Shown here: piece by piece, positions 17,550 to 26,059 of the stretch
Layout of the letters: each line of letters begins with the position of its first letter
Numbering within the stretch: the stretch's first letter is position 1
Assembly: GCF_028736925.1 (NCBI RefSeq)
Contig: NZ_JAQZAT010000010.1
Coordinates: forward strand, 145,456-209,455
Source of the DNA: Flavivirga sp. 57AJ16
GTDB taxonomy: Bacteria > Bacteroidota > Bacteroidia > Flavobacteriales > Flavobacteriaceae
Direction of reading: 5' to 3'
DNA: 64,000 nucleotides
Program-made: the position numbers and the translations under genes
The notes under the pieces: model-generated
What the model saw: the letters and a program-made list of their open reading frames with translations, nothing else
The model's database searches: none
What the model was told of the DNA's origin: nothing

Positions 17550-17696
17550 TCATGAACCGTAGCGGAGCTATGCTTTTCAAAAAGTGCCTTACCTGCACAT
17601 ATTTTATCTCATTTTAGTTCACTTAACTCTTATTATCGTAAATCGGAGTTCATGAATCTTCGATTTCGGTTAAACACAAAAAGTTAAGATGAGTTC
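17550..17696 (+). repeat. GTTCATGAATCTTCG repeat, copy 1
   Basis: TCTCATTTTAGTTCACTTAA and GGAGTTCATGAATCTTCGAT recur at 54494-54634 and, in part, inside the TACCAA-ended elements. Dispersed non-coding repeat. Confidence 0.55.
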
Positions 17697-17803
17697 GTTA
17701 AGTACCAAGTTATTTAGTTAAGCTAAAACGGCAAAGGTTTTTCGGAACAATTTAGAGCTTCAAAATCCTTATTTTCAATCAATGGTGTTCAAAAATTTAA
17801 TGA

Positions 17804-17965
17804 TATAGCTAAATCGATATAAAATGGCATAGAATATTTAGATATAAAAAATTGAAGTTCAAGCTAAAAAGCGTAGGCATAGCCTAGTTACGGCGAGCAT
17901 TTTTAACGAAGAAATTCGGTTTTTCACTCTGAAGGGTCATGTTATTTTATCTCGATTTAGCTATA
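17804..17965 (+). mobile_element. TATAGC-ended MITE, copy 3, overlapping a gene end
   Basis: 162 bp, TATAGCTAAATCGATATAAA to ATCTCGATTTAGCTATA. Its right terminal repeat contains CTA at 17961-17963, the stop codon of the leftward HD/Pycsar-like gene. The MITE therefore defines the C-terminus of that protein. Confidence 0.82.
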
Positions 17966-19172
17966 TAATAGGGGTAGCTCCGGAAAAAAACTGAAAGGCC
18001 ACAGCAAAAGCAATAACACTCACTATAATTCCTATCATAAATACACTATAGGTTACACGAAGTATCTTATATTTTTTGTTTAGGACCAATCCGAGAAAAT
18101 ATAGATCTTTTTTCATCGAAGAATAAAGATAGTCCCTATCCTGCATCATTTCACCCATAGCCCATTCGAAGTCCTTAAGGGTCATTTTATGGAAGTTACC
18201 AAAAAACAATAAATTAACTTTTTTATTAGCAACATCTTTTTTGGTAAACTTACCACTTGTAATATTAGGGCGTGTGGCTAAAATAGAGAGAATAATGGAT
18301 GCCACCGTAAACAGTACAAAAATAATCGAGGGAACAATTAAATAATGGTTTGAAGGGTTGTCTAGTTTTGAAACTAAATTAGAAAGGACCAAGGATACAA
18401 TGATGGCATTGACCGACAATAAAATATTGGCCTTAGTATCTGCAATATTACTTAAGGTGATGTGGTTTTTAAGAGTCACCCTAAACATGGTTTCAATGCC
18501 ACGTTCGGGCAATACGGTTTTGTTTTTTTTAAAACTTAATGCTTCTTCTTTTTGCTTTAATTTGGTATTGTTTTTCTTTAATTTGTTTAGGTTTTTTAGC
18601 AATTGCGCAAGATTTTCACTCTTTATTTTACTCCACTTTGCAGAAGCTTCATGAGTGTAAAATCTATGGTGATTAGATAGGAAATCAATATTCATATTGA
18701 GCCATTCCTCATCACTGAGTGTCTTGCTACATGCAAGCTCCCATTCTTTTCTAAGAAGCTCGGTAGTATCACCGAATTTTTTACTTCCTATATGAGAACA
18801 ATCGGCATCCCTTATTGTTTTTTCCAGTTCGTTTTTTGGCTCGTGTTTCATTTTAGTGGCAAAAATCAAATCAGAGACACTTTTTATATCGTTTTCAGAT
18901 ACGTTGTGTTCTTTTAGAAAAGCACTCGCAATTTTCACGCTTTCAGCTTCATGATTATCTATGCCTTTAGTGTAGCCAGTGTCATGAAACCAAGCGCTTA
19001 ATAGTAAAAGTGATTTGTCTGTTTCTTTTAAATTGGCAAACTTGGCTAGTTCATTGGCTTTTTTCACTACATTTTGTGTATGTGATAGGTTATGGTAAAC
19101 GAACTTGCCATCGAGGTTTTCATTTAAATATTGAATGACATATTTTTCTGCTTCAGTAATAAGATTGTCCAT
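17961..19172 (-). CDS. HD phosphohydrolase fused to a Pycsar-effector-like membrane domain
   Basis: 403 aa. N-terminal HD domain (about residues 20-180): YHNLSHTQNV supplies the first His, SAWFHDTGY the HD pair, and RDADCSHIGSKKF the distal Asp. After a charged linker (~195-215) comes a membrane region: NIADTKANILLSVNAIIVSL, a second helix near IVPSIIFVLFTVASIIL, and a last helix VFMIGIIVSVIAFAVAFQFF. The ADTKAN-plus-helix arrangement is what I know from PycTM membrane effectors of Pycsar anti-phage systems. No pyrimidine cyclase gene is adjacent. MITEs abut both ends. The assignment of the membrane domain is by memory. Confidence 0.72.
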   Translation of the reverse strand: MDNLITEAEKYVIQYLNENLDGKFVYHNLSHTQNVVKKANELAKFANLKETDKSLLLLSAWFHDTGYTKGIDNHEAESVKIASAFLKEHNVSENDIKSVSDLIFATKMKHEPKNELEKTIRDADCSHIGSKKFGDTTELLRKEWELACSKTLSDEEWLNMNIDFLSNHHRFYTHEASAKWSKIKSENLAQLLKNLNKLKKNNTKLKQKEEALSFKKNKTVLPERGIETMFRVTLKNHITLSNIADTKANILLSVNAIIVSLVLSNLVSKLDNPSNHYLIVPSIIFVLFTVASIILSILATRPNITSGKFTKKDVANKKVNLLFFGNFHKMTLKDFEWAMGEMMQDRDYLYSSMKKDLYFLGLVLNKKYKILRVTYSVFMIGIIVSVIAFAVAFQFFSGATPII

Positions 19173-19189
19173 AGAAAAGAAATGATTTT

Positions 19190-19372
19190 GAAGTGGTTTA
19201 AACTACCCAGTCAAGCTGAGCACATGTTTTTTGATTGAAGCGAAAAATAATCATTTTGTTCCCATAAGAAGGCTTTTTTGAGCTGCATAGCATCGCTACG
19301 GAGTAATAAAAAGACAAAATATGGGGATAAAAGGACATTTTGCAGCCAATTATAAAAAGTTTAAACCACTTC
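19190..19372 (+). mobile_element. GAAGTGG-ended MITE
   Basis: 183 bp with perfect 15-bp inverted ends GAAGTGGTTTAAACT and flanking TTTT (19186-19189, 19373-19376). Its left end is 17 bp from the start codon of the HD/Pycsar-like gene, so it occupies that gene's expected promoter region. No ORF. Confidence 0.75.
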
Positions 19373-19550
19373 TTTTAGTAAAAATACTAAACTTTAATCA
19401 ATACAGGGTAAACGCACTATTTTGTCGTATATTTCAATATTACTTTACGTGAATGTTTAGATGTAAATGAAATTGTAAGGAACTAAATTAAGATCGGACT
19501 AGTATGAAGGCAAAGTATATTCAGGTAATTAAAAAAAAGAAATAATTGTT

Positions 19551-19994
19551 ATGCTAACTTGGAAAGAAGTAATCAATTTTTCCGTAAATGGAAGTCCAGC
19601 TCCAGATAGGCGTGTTGAGAAAACAGATGACGAATGGAGCGCTCAACTCACCCCAGAGCAATATAGAATTACCAGGCAAAAAGGAACGGAGCGCCCACAC
19701 AGTGGTGCATTTTGTAGCACGCACGCTGCAGGTAAATATAGTTGTGTATGTTGTGGTACCCCTTTGTTTGATTCTGCTATTAAATTTAGTTCGGGAACAG
19801 GTTGGCCCAGTTTTACACAGCCTATTAAAGAAAATGCTGTTAAGTATGAAAGGGACACGGCATTTGGAATGGTACGTGTAGAAGTGATGTGTAATACCTG
19901 CGATGCGCATTTGGGGCATGTATTCCCAGATGGTCCCGAGCCCAGTGGATTGCGTTATTGTATAAATTCGGAATCCATGCAATTGGAAAATTAA
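19551..19994 (+). CDS. msrB: Peptide methionine-(R)-S-oxide reductase
   Basis: 147 aa. Reduces methionine-R-sulfoxide in proteins. SelR/MsrB features: two zinc-binding Cys pairs (CVCC in YSCVCCGTPLF and CNTC in VMCNTCDAHLGH), SGTGWPSF, and the nucleophile Cys in LRYCINSESM near the C-terminus. No signal peptide, so cytoplasmic. msrA follows after 25 bp on the same strand, so the pair repairs both sulfoxide stereoisomers. Confidence 0.94.
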   Translation: MLTWKEVINFSVNGSPAPDRRVEKTDDEWSAQLTPEQYRITRQKGTERPHSGAFCSTHAAGKYSCVCCGTPLFDSAIKFSSGTGWPSFTQPIKENAVKYERDTAFGMVRVEVMCNTCDAHLGHVFPDGPEPSGLRYCINSESMQLEN

Positions 19995-20019
19995 AAACTG
20001 AAAAACGGAAGGGAGAAAA

Positions 20020-20559
20020 ATGAGCCATAAAAATTTACAGTTAGCGACATTTGGTGGCGGTTGTTTTTGGTGTACAGAAGCCGTATTTATAGAAATTAAA
20101 GGCGTTGAAAAAGTGGTCTCTGGATATTCGGGCGGGAATGCACCTGGGCATCCCACCTATCGTGAAATTTGTTCAGGATTAACAGGGCATGCAGAAGTGA
20201 TACAGGTAACGTTTGATGCTCATGTGATTTCTTATGAGGATCTTTTGGTTATTTTCATGACAACTCACGACCCTACAACCTTGAATCGACAAGGAGCGGA
20301 CAGAGGAACGCAGTATCGATCGGTGATTTATTATCATGATGAAAAGCAAAAAGAGATGGCTGAGGTTGTTTTAAAAAAAGTAACGCCTTATTATAAGGAT
20401 CCCGTGGTTACGGAAATTAGTCCCCTAGATGTGTTTTATGAAGCAGAGGGCTACCATCAAAATTACTATAAGAACAATCGGGAACAAGGCTATTGTAGTT
20501 TTGTAATTACGCCTAAGTTGGCAAAACTGCGTAAACTTCATGCAGACAAATTGAAATAA
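20020..20559 (+). CDS. msrA: Peptide methionine-(S)-S-oxide reductase
   Basis: 179 aa. The catalytic motif GGCFWCTEAVF is near residue 15, followed by YSGGNAPGHPTYREICSG and GYHQNYYKNNREQGYC, which supplies the substrate-binding region and a likely resolving Cys. Cytoplasmic. Second gene of the msrB-msrA pair. Confidence 0.95.
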   Translation: MSHKNLQLATFGGGCFWCTEAVFIEIKGVEKVVSGYSGGNAPGHPTYREICSGLTGHAEVIQVTFDAHVISYEDLLVIFMTTHDPTTLNRQGADRGTQYRSVIYYHDEKQKEMAEVVLKKVTPYYKDPVVTEISPLDVFYEAEGYHQNYYKNNREQGYCSFVITPKLAKLRKLHADKLK

Positions 20560-20633
20560 TTTAAAAAAAAGGAATCAGAATATAGTATTGAAGGCCTTTC
20601 GGCTACGTTCAAGCTGATAGCAGTTTTAACTAT

Positions 20634-21476
20634 TCATTCCAGCCTAAACTCATACAAATTCCCACCATTGCCATGAGCCCTTTCATCAGTAACATAAAGC
20701 GTGTTTTTATCTTTAAAACAAATGCCCTCTTTTTGAGATTTATTTTTAAAACGATATTCTTTAAAAGTACCATTGAAAAAATCATCTGAAGTATAGTTCG
20801 TGAAAACCAAAAATGATTTTTGGGTTAGTAAAACCATTTGTTCACCATCATCGCTTAGATCGGCCGAGGTAACCCAACAGTAAGAATCATTACAGGCACT
20901 AAAAGAACTAACATGTTCTGCTATATGATGCCCTTTTTTTGCAGGGACTTTATATAAATGTGTTTTGCCAAAATCGTTTTTCACACGGCTTTTGGTAAAT
21001 AAATACAAGCTATTGTTATAATGGAAGAACGCTTCACAATCGAAATAGAACCTTTTCTTTTTTGGAGGAAACTTTTCTTGGTCTGGATATTCAAAAGAAA
21101 TACGTTCAACCTTGATTTTTTCTGAACTTTTTAAGTCATTTGCATGCACTTTCAAAATCCTTAGATCTTGACGTTCGTTAGCATTGTTTCCAAAGTCACC
21201 TATATAGAGATTACCTTCCTTGTCTGATGCTAAATCTTCCCAATCCTGATTTTTTGCATCAATTTTCAGTTCTTTTTTAATAGCGCCTTTTTTGTTTAGG
21301 CCATAAATTCTGGAAGCGTTCCCGCCATCGTTTAACATCCAGATTAAATCTGATTTTGGTGCTATTTCTGTTCCCGAAACCTCATTTAGTACTTTGGGTA
21401 AATCGGCAATAATGTTTTTGTTTTCTAGGTTACATGAAGCTATTAATAGTATTAATGATAAAAGAAATTTATTCAT
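20634..21476 (-). CDS. SdiA-regulated-like propeller lipoprotein
   Basis: 280 aa. The lipoprotein signal ends in LLIASCNLENK (Cys about residue 15). The rest is a run of beta-propeller-like strands: LIWMLNDGGNASRIYGLNKKG, WEDLASDKEGNLYIGDFGNN, YFDCEAFFHYNNSLYLFTKS, WVTSADLSDDG and EGICFKDKNTLYVTDE. These resemble the SdiA-regulated / esterase-like-activity propeller family. No catalytic residues can be assigned. Convergent with msrA and divergent from the flavoprotein gene. Confidence 0.65.
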   Translation of the reverse strand: MNKFLLSLILLIASCNLENKNIIADLPKVLNEVSGTEIAPKSDLIWMLNDGGNASRIYGLNKKGAIKKELKIDAKNQDWEDLASDKEGNLYIGDFGNNANERQDLRILKVHANDLKSSEKIKVERISFEYPDQEKFPPKKKRFYFDCEAFFHYNNSLYLFTKSRVKNDFGKTHLYKVPAKKGHHIAEHVSSFSACNDSYCWVTSADLSDDGEQMVLLTQKSFLVFTNYTSDDFFNGTFKEYRFKNKSQKEGICFKDKNTLYVTDERAHGNGGNLYEFRLE

Positions 21477-21523
21477 TTAGGCTGTGATCATTTATAGTGC
21501 TAAATTTACGCATTAATTTTAAT

Positions 21524-22735
21524 ATGAAAGCATACGACGTTATTATTGTTGGTGGAGGGGCGGCCGGTTTTTTTGCGGCCATTAATATAGCAGAGCAAAA
21601 CCCAAGCTTAAAAATAGTTCTTTTGGAACGTGGAAAAGAAGGGCTTCAAAAAGTAAAAATATCTGGCGGTGGCCGTTGTAATGTAACCCATGCGGAGTTT
21701 ATACCTTCAGAATTGGTTCAAAATTATCCGAGAGGTGAAAAAGAATTATTAGGACCTTTTCATCAGTTTATGACAGGCGATACTATGGAATGGTTTGAAA
21801 AAAGAGGCGTTCCATTAAAAATTGAAGACGATGGTCGTATGTTTCCTGTATCAAATTCATCCCAAACCATTATTGATTGTTTTTTAAGTGAAGCAAAAAA
21901 GAAAGGCGTAGCCGTCTTATATAACCATTCGGTAAAATCGATTAAAAAGAAACAGGACTTGTGGGAGTTAGGCACCACAGAACAGGTGTTTACTGCAAGA
22001 AAGATACTAATAGCTACAGGTAGTAACCCGAAGATCTGGAATTTGTTAGAACGTTTAGGTCATACTATTTTACAACCGGTTCCTTCATTGTTTACTTTCG
22101 ATATTAAAGACTCCCGGATTAAAGACATCCCCGGTGTTGTGGCTAAAAATGTAGTCATTAAAGTTGTTGACAGCCATTTAGAGTCGGAAGGCCCATTGCT
22201 TATTACGCATGTTGGTATGAGTGCCCCGGCCATTTTAAAACTTTCGGCATTTGGTGCTTTGGAATTGGCAAAACACAATTATAAATTTCAAATTAAAATC
22301 AATTTTATAAAACAAACTTTTAAAGACTGTTTAGGTGATTTAAAGGAATTTAAACAAGAATTAGCGAAAAAGACAGTATTTAAATTTGCACAATACGAAT
22401 TGCCCAAAAGATTATGGCAACAATTGGTTTTAGCATCCAATATGTCAATGACTACGACTTGGGCAGATACAAACAAACAGCAATTGGAAGCTTTGGCAGC
22501 GCAATTAACAGAGGCCGTATTTAAGGTGACCGGTAAAAGCACATTTAAAGAAGAGTTTGTCACGGCAGGAGGTGTAGATTTAAAAGAGGTAAACTTTAAG
22601 ACCTTTGAAAGTAAACTTTGTGAAGGGATGTATTTTGCAGGTGAAATCTTGAATGTAGATGCCATTACGGGCGGATTTAATTTTCAAAATGCCTGGACGA
22701 GCGCTTATATTGCAGCAAAATCGATTATTGAATAG
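21524..22735 (+). CDS. YhiN/HI0933-family flavoprotein
   Basis: 403 aa from MKAYDVIIVGGGAAGFFAA at 21524; the upstream in-frame ATG at 21497 would add nine residues before a canonical start, so it is rejected. The FAD-binding GGGAAG motif is at residue 10, followed by KVKISGGGRCNVTH, characteristic of the HI0933/YhiN family, and a C-terminal EFVTAGGVDLKEV ... GMYFAGEILNVDAITGGFNFQ closing motif. Enzymatic role is not established for most members. Confidence 0.88.
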   Translation: MKAYDVIIVGGGAAGFFAAINIAEQNPSLKIVLLERGKEGLQKVKISGGGRCNVTHAEFIPSELVQNYPRGEKELLGPFHQFMTGDTMEWFEKRGVPLKIEDDGRMFPVSNSSQTIIDCFLSEAKKKGVAVLYNHSVKSIKKKQDLWELGTTEQVFTARKILIATGSNPKIWNLLERLGHTILQPVPSLFTFDIKDSRIKDIPGVVAKNVVIKVVDSHLESEGPLLITHVGMSAPAILKLSAFGALELAKHNYKFQIKINFIKQTFKDCLGDLKEFKQELAKKTVFKFAQYELPKRLWQQLVLASNMSMTTTWADTNKQQLEALAAQLTEAVFKVTGKSTFKEEFVTAGGVDLKEVNFKTFESKLCEGMYFAGEILNVDAITGGFNFQNAWTSAYIAAKSIIE

Positions 22736-22906
22736 GATTTCTCATCATGGTAAGGAGCATTGGATATAAAGATAGTTGACTATGGATTCTTTATTATTCT
22801 TCCCTTTTACAAACATTAGGATGACAAACGATCGTATATATGTAAGATAATATCTTTAAATTTGAAAGAACAATTTTGTCTTTTTCTGTCATACGAAATA
22901 TTTAAT

Positions 22907-23446
22907 ATGAAAACATACATCGCGCTTTTAAGAGGGATCAATGTAAGCGGACAAAAGAAAATCCCCATGGCAAAGTTACGGGAACTACTAACAAATTCTG
23001 GTTTAGAAGGAGTGCAGACCTATATTCAGAGTGGAAATGTGATTTTTAAGTCCTCAGAAAAAGACATTCATAAACTGGAATTAAAAATACACGAGGCCAT
23101 CAAAACGCATTTTGGTTTTGAAGTACCGATTCTTGTCAAGACCCCCGAAGACTTACAGTATATTTTTGATAATTGTCCGTTTCCCGATGAGAAAAAAACA
23201 AATAGTTATTTTACACTGTTGTATAGTGTTCCAGATAAAGGCCTCATTGATGATGTCTCAAAAATAACTTACCCAAATGAAACGTTTGTGATAGCTAATA
23301 ACTGTATTTATTTTTATTGTTCCACAGGTTACGGTAAGGCTAAATACAATAATAATTTTTTTGAGCGTAAATTAAAAACAACGGCGACTGCAAGAAACTA
23401 TAAAACTATGGTAAAGTTGATAGCAATGTCATCTGTTGATAAATAA
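22907..23446 (+). CDS. DUF1697 protein
   Basis: 179 aa from MKTYIALLRGINVSGQKKIP at 22907, the standard DUF1697 N-terminus; a longer in-frame extension exists but is not family-like. Further matches are MAKLRELLTNSGLEGVQTYIQSGNVIF and the tail TATARNYKTMVKLIAM. Function unknown. Single gene just upstream of the mevalonate operon. Confidence 0.88.
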   Translation: MKTYIALLRGINVSGQKKIPMAKLRELLTNSGLEGVQTYIQSGNVIFKSSEKDIHKLELKIHEAIKTHFGFEVPILVKTPEDLQYIFDNCPFPDEKKTNSYFTLLYSVPDKGLIDDVSKITYPNETFVIANNCIYFYCSTGYGKAKYNNNFFERKLKTTATARNYKTMVKLIAMSSVDK

Positions 23447-23463
23447 AACCATTGGATATTTCC

Positions 23464-23471
23464 TATTTTTG
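23464..23471 (+). promoter_or_regulatory. Candidate -7 box for the mevalonate operon
   Basis: TATTTTTG fits TAnnTTTG, about 70 bp before the mvaD start; a TTGG lies about 12 bp upstream. Motif evidence only. Confidence 0.35.
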
Positions 23472-23539
23472 CCAAATACTAATAATCGATTTATAAAAGT
23501 CTGTTTTAAACAGTCTTTGTCCGCAGATTTAAAATAAGC

Positions 23540-24655
23540 ATGAAAGACGAGCCATTTACTCCCCAAGCCTATACAAGTTCTATTGAAAGCGGAAGCTTTA
23601 CTTGGTCATCACCCAGTAATATTGCTTTAGTTAAATATTGGGGTAAAAAAGAACAGCAAATCCCGCAGAATCCTTCGGTTAGTTTTACACTCGATCATTG
23701 CAAAACAACAACAACCTTGAGTTTTTCTAAAAAAGAAGATCAAGATGCTTTCTCGTTTGATGTTTTTTTAGATGGCGATAAAAAAGATGATTTTAAGCCA
23801 AAAATCGAAACCTTTTTTAAGCGTATTGAAGCTTATTTGCCATTTTTAAGAAACTATCATTTTAAGATTGGAACTTCTAATACCTTTCCGCATAGTTCTG
23901 GTATTGCATCTTCTGCCAGTGGTATGAGTGCTTTGGCTATGTGTTTAATGAGTGTAGAGAAATTATTAATGGAATCTGATACTGCTTTAAGTACAGATAA
24001 AAGTATTATGAGCGATGATTTTTTCATTCAAAAAGCATCCTTTTTAGCACGTTTGGGCTCAGGAAGTGCCTGTAGAAGCCTGGAAGGCGATTTGGTAGTT
24101 TGGGGAAAACATAACGAGATTGACGGAAGCTCGGATTTATTTGGTATCAAGTATCCATTTGAAGTGCACAAAAACTTTAAAAATTATCAAGATACTATTC
24201 TGTTGGTCGATAAAGGCGAAAAACAAGTAAGTAGTACCGTTGGCCATAATTTAATGCACGGTCATCCGTTTGCACAAGAACGTTTTAAACAAGCCCATAA
24301 AAACCTATCCAGTTTAATACGTGTATTTAAAGAAGGCGATTTAGATACATTTATAGAAATTGTTGAAAGTGAGGCATTGACGCTTCATGCGATGATGATG
24401 GCCAGTATGCCTTATTTTATTTTAATGAAACCAAATACCTTAGAAATAATAAATAAAATTTGGGCCTTTAGACAGGCCACAAACTCTAAAGTGTGTTTTA
24501 CCTTGGACGCAGGGGCAAATGTGCATGTACTATATCCTGAGAACGAATTGGATAAAGTTTGTGAGTTCATTAAAAATGAATTAGTTGCATATTGCCAAAA
24601 TGGGCATTATATTTGCGATGTAATTGGTTTTGGAGCGAAATTAATTAACAATTAA
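23540..24655 (+). CDS. mvaD: Diphosphomevalonate decarboxylase
   Basis: 371 aa GHMP-fold enzyme making isopentenyl diphosphate from mevalonate diphosphate with ATP. Signatures are SPSNIALVKYWGKK near residue 28 (the Lys/Trp strand), SSGIASSASGMSALA (nucleotide-binding loop), LGSGSACRSLEGDLVVW and FTLDAGANVHVLYP with the catalytic-side Asp. Cytoplasmic. First gene of an operon with a GHMP kinase and a UbiA prenyltransferase. Confidence 0.94.
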   Translation: MKDEPFTPQAYTSSIESGSFTWSSPSNIALVKYWGKKEQQIPQNPSVSFTLDHCKTTTTLSFSKKEDQDAFSFDVFLDGDKKDDFKPKIETFFKRIEAYLPFLRNYHFKIGTSNTFPHSSGIASSASGMSALAMCLMSVEKLLMESDTALSTDKSIMSDDFFIQKASFLARLGSGSACRSLEGDLVVWGKHNEIDGSSDLFGIKYPFEVHKNFKNYQDTILLVDKGEKQVSSTVGHNLMHGHPFAQERFKQAHKNLSSLIRVFKEGDLDTFIEIVESEALTLHAMMMASMPYFILMKPNTLEIINKIWAFRQATNSKVCFTLDAGANVHVLYPENELDKVCEFIKNELVAYCQNGHYICDVIGFGAKLINN

Positions 24656-24678
24656 CAACTAAAAATTGATAATTGACA

Positions 24679-25032
24679 ATGAAAAAGGATAATGTTGTTA
24701 AATCTAAAAGTTATCTTTTTGCCGTTAGAATTGTTAATTTATATAAGTTCTTAGCTGAAGAAAAAAAAGAGTTTGTAATCTCTAAACAATTATTGAGATC
24801 AGGAACATCTATTGGAGCAAATATTAGAGAAGCAGAACACGCTGAAAGTAAAGCAGATTTTATTCATAAATTATCAATTGCTTTAAAAGAGGCTAACGAA
24901 ACGGAATATTGGTTAGATTTGCTGAATGAAACGGATTATATGAATAATTCTGAGTATCTTAGTATTCAATTAGATATTAAAGAACTATTAAAATTATTAA
25001 TAAGTATTATTAAAGCCTCAAAGCAACGTTAA
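24679..25032 (+). CDS. Four-helix-bundle protein (23S rRNA intervening-sequence family)
   Basis: 117 aa from the ATG at 24679. Family hallmarks are KSYLFAVRIVNLYKFL, SKQLLRSGTSIGANIREAEHAESKADFI and ALKEANETEYWLDLL. These proteins form pentameric four-helix bundles and are related to accessory proteins of diversity-generating retroelements; their role when free-standing is unknown. It lies inside the mevalonate operon between short (ACAATT)-rich sequences that are inverted on the two sides (about 24648-24680 and 25031-25078), suggesting it came in as a small cassette. Confidence 0.88.
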   Translation: MKKDNVVKSKSYLFAVRIVNLYKFLAEEKKEFVISKQLLRSGTSIGANIREAEHAESKADFIHKLSIALKEANETEYWLDLLNETDYMNNSEYLSIQLDIKELLKLLISIIKASKQR

Positions 25033-25082
25033 TTGTCAGTTTTACATTGTCAATTTTCAATTGTCAATTGTCAATTTAGAAT

Positions 25083-26012
25083 ATGAAAGGACCTCTTTTT
25101 TACTCAAAAATATTGCTCTTCGGAGAATATGGAATCATTAAAGATTCCAAAGGATTGTCCATACCTTATAATTTTTATAATGGTGCTTTAAAGATGGCCG
25201 AAAATCCTTCTGATACAGCTATCGAATCAAACGCAAGTTTAAAGCGCTTTGTTGGTTATCTAGAAAATATAGATTCTAAATTAGTGACTTTTGATATTGA
25301 GTTGTTAAAACAGCATGTTAATGCAGGTATGTATTTCGATTCTTCTATCCCACAAGGTTATGGTGTTGGGAGTAGTGGTGCATTAGTTGCTGCTATTTAC
25401 GATAAATATGCTCAGAACAAAATTACGGTATTGGAGAATCTAACACGAGAGAAGTTGTTGAAATTAAAAGCCATTTTTTCGGCAATGGAATCTTTTTTTC
25501 ATGGGAAATCTTCTGGGTTAGATCCATTAAATAGTTATTTAAGTATTCCAATCCTAATCAATTCTAAAGATAATATTGAAGCAACGGGGATCCCTTCCCA
25601 AAAGAATGAAGGTAAAAATGCCGTGTTTTTATTAGATAGTGGTATTATTGGAGAAACGGCCCCTATGGTGCATATTTTTATGGAAAATATGAAGCAGGAA
25701 GGTTTTCGTAGTATGCTTAAAGACCAATTTATAAAACATACCGATGCTTGTATTGACGATTTTTTAAATGGAAATATTAAATCGTTATTTAAGAATACAA
25801 AGCACTTGTCTAAAGTAGTTCTAAACCATTTTAAACCTATGATTCCTCAACAGTTTCATGAGCTTTGGAAAAAAGGGATCGAAACAAACGAATATTATTT
25901 AAAGCTTTGTGGTTCTGGTGGAGGTGGTTACATTCTTGGATTTACAGAAAATATTGATAGAGCAAAACAATCCCTAAGAGACTATAAATTAGAAGTTGTT
26001 TATAACTTCTAA
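25083..26012 (+). CDS. GHMP kinase, probable mevalonate kinase
   Basis: 309 aa. GHMP motifs: KILLFGEYGIIKDSKGLSIP at the N-terminus, PQGYGVGSSGALVAAIYD (phosphate loop, about residue 90), a substrate-region FHGKSSGLDPLNSYL, and LCGSGGGGYILGF near the C-terminus. The KSSGLDP stretch matches mevalonate-kinase-like members. In Bacteroidota this gene sits beside mvaD; whether it phosphorylates mevalonate or phosphomevalonate cannot be decided here. Confidence 0.82.
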   Translation: MKGPLFYSKILLFGEYGIIKDSKGLSIPYNFYNGALKMAENPSDTAIESNASLKRFVGYLENIDSKLVTFDIELLKQHVNAGMYFDSSIPQGYGVGSSGALVAAIYDKYAQNKITVLENLTREKLLKLKAIFSAMESFFHGKSSGLDPLNSYLSIPILINSKDNIEATGIPSQKNEGKNAVFLLDSGIIGETAPMVHIFMENMKQEGFRSMLKDQFIKHTDACIDDFLNGNIKSLFKNTKHLSKVVLNHFKPMIPQQFHELWKKGIETNEYYLKLCGSGGGGYILGFTENIDRAKQSLRDYKLEVVYNF

Positions 26013-26059
26013 ACTTCGCTTGTCATTCCAAATTCTTGATTTTTAATATTAAGTTTTTT

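Noticed and set aside
17961..19172. Complete Pycsar operon
   Set aside because: No uridylate/cytidylate cyclase gene is adjacent; only the effector-like protein is present.
19554..20156. 200-aa minus-strand frame over msrB/msrA
   Set aside because: Shadow of two well-supported genes; residue pattern is not protein-like.
24679..25032. Diversity-generating retroelement
   Set aside because: The four-helix-bundle protein is of the right family, but no reverse transcriptase or template/variable repeat pair is present nearby.
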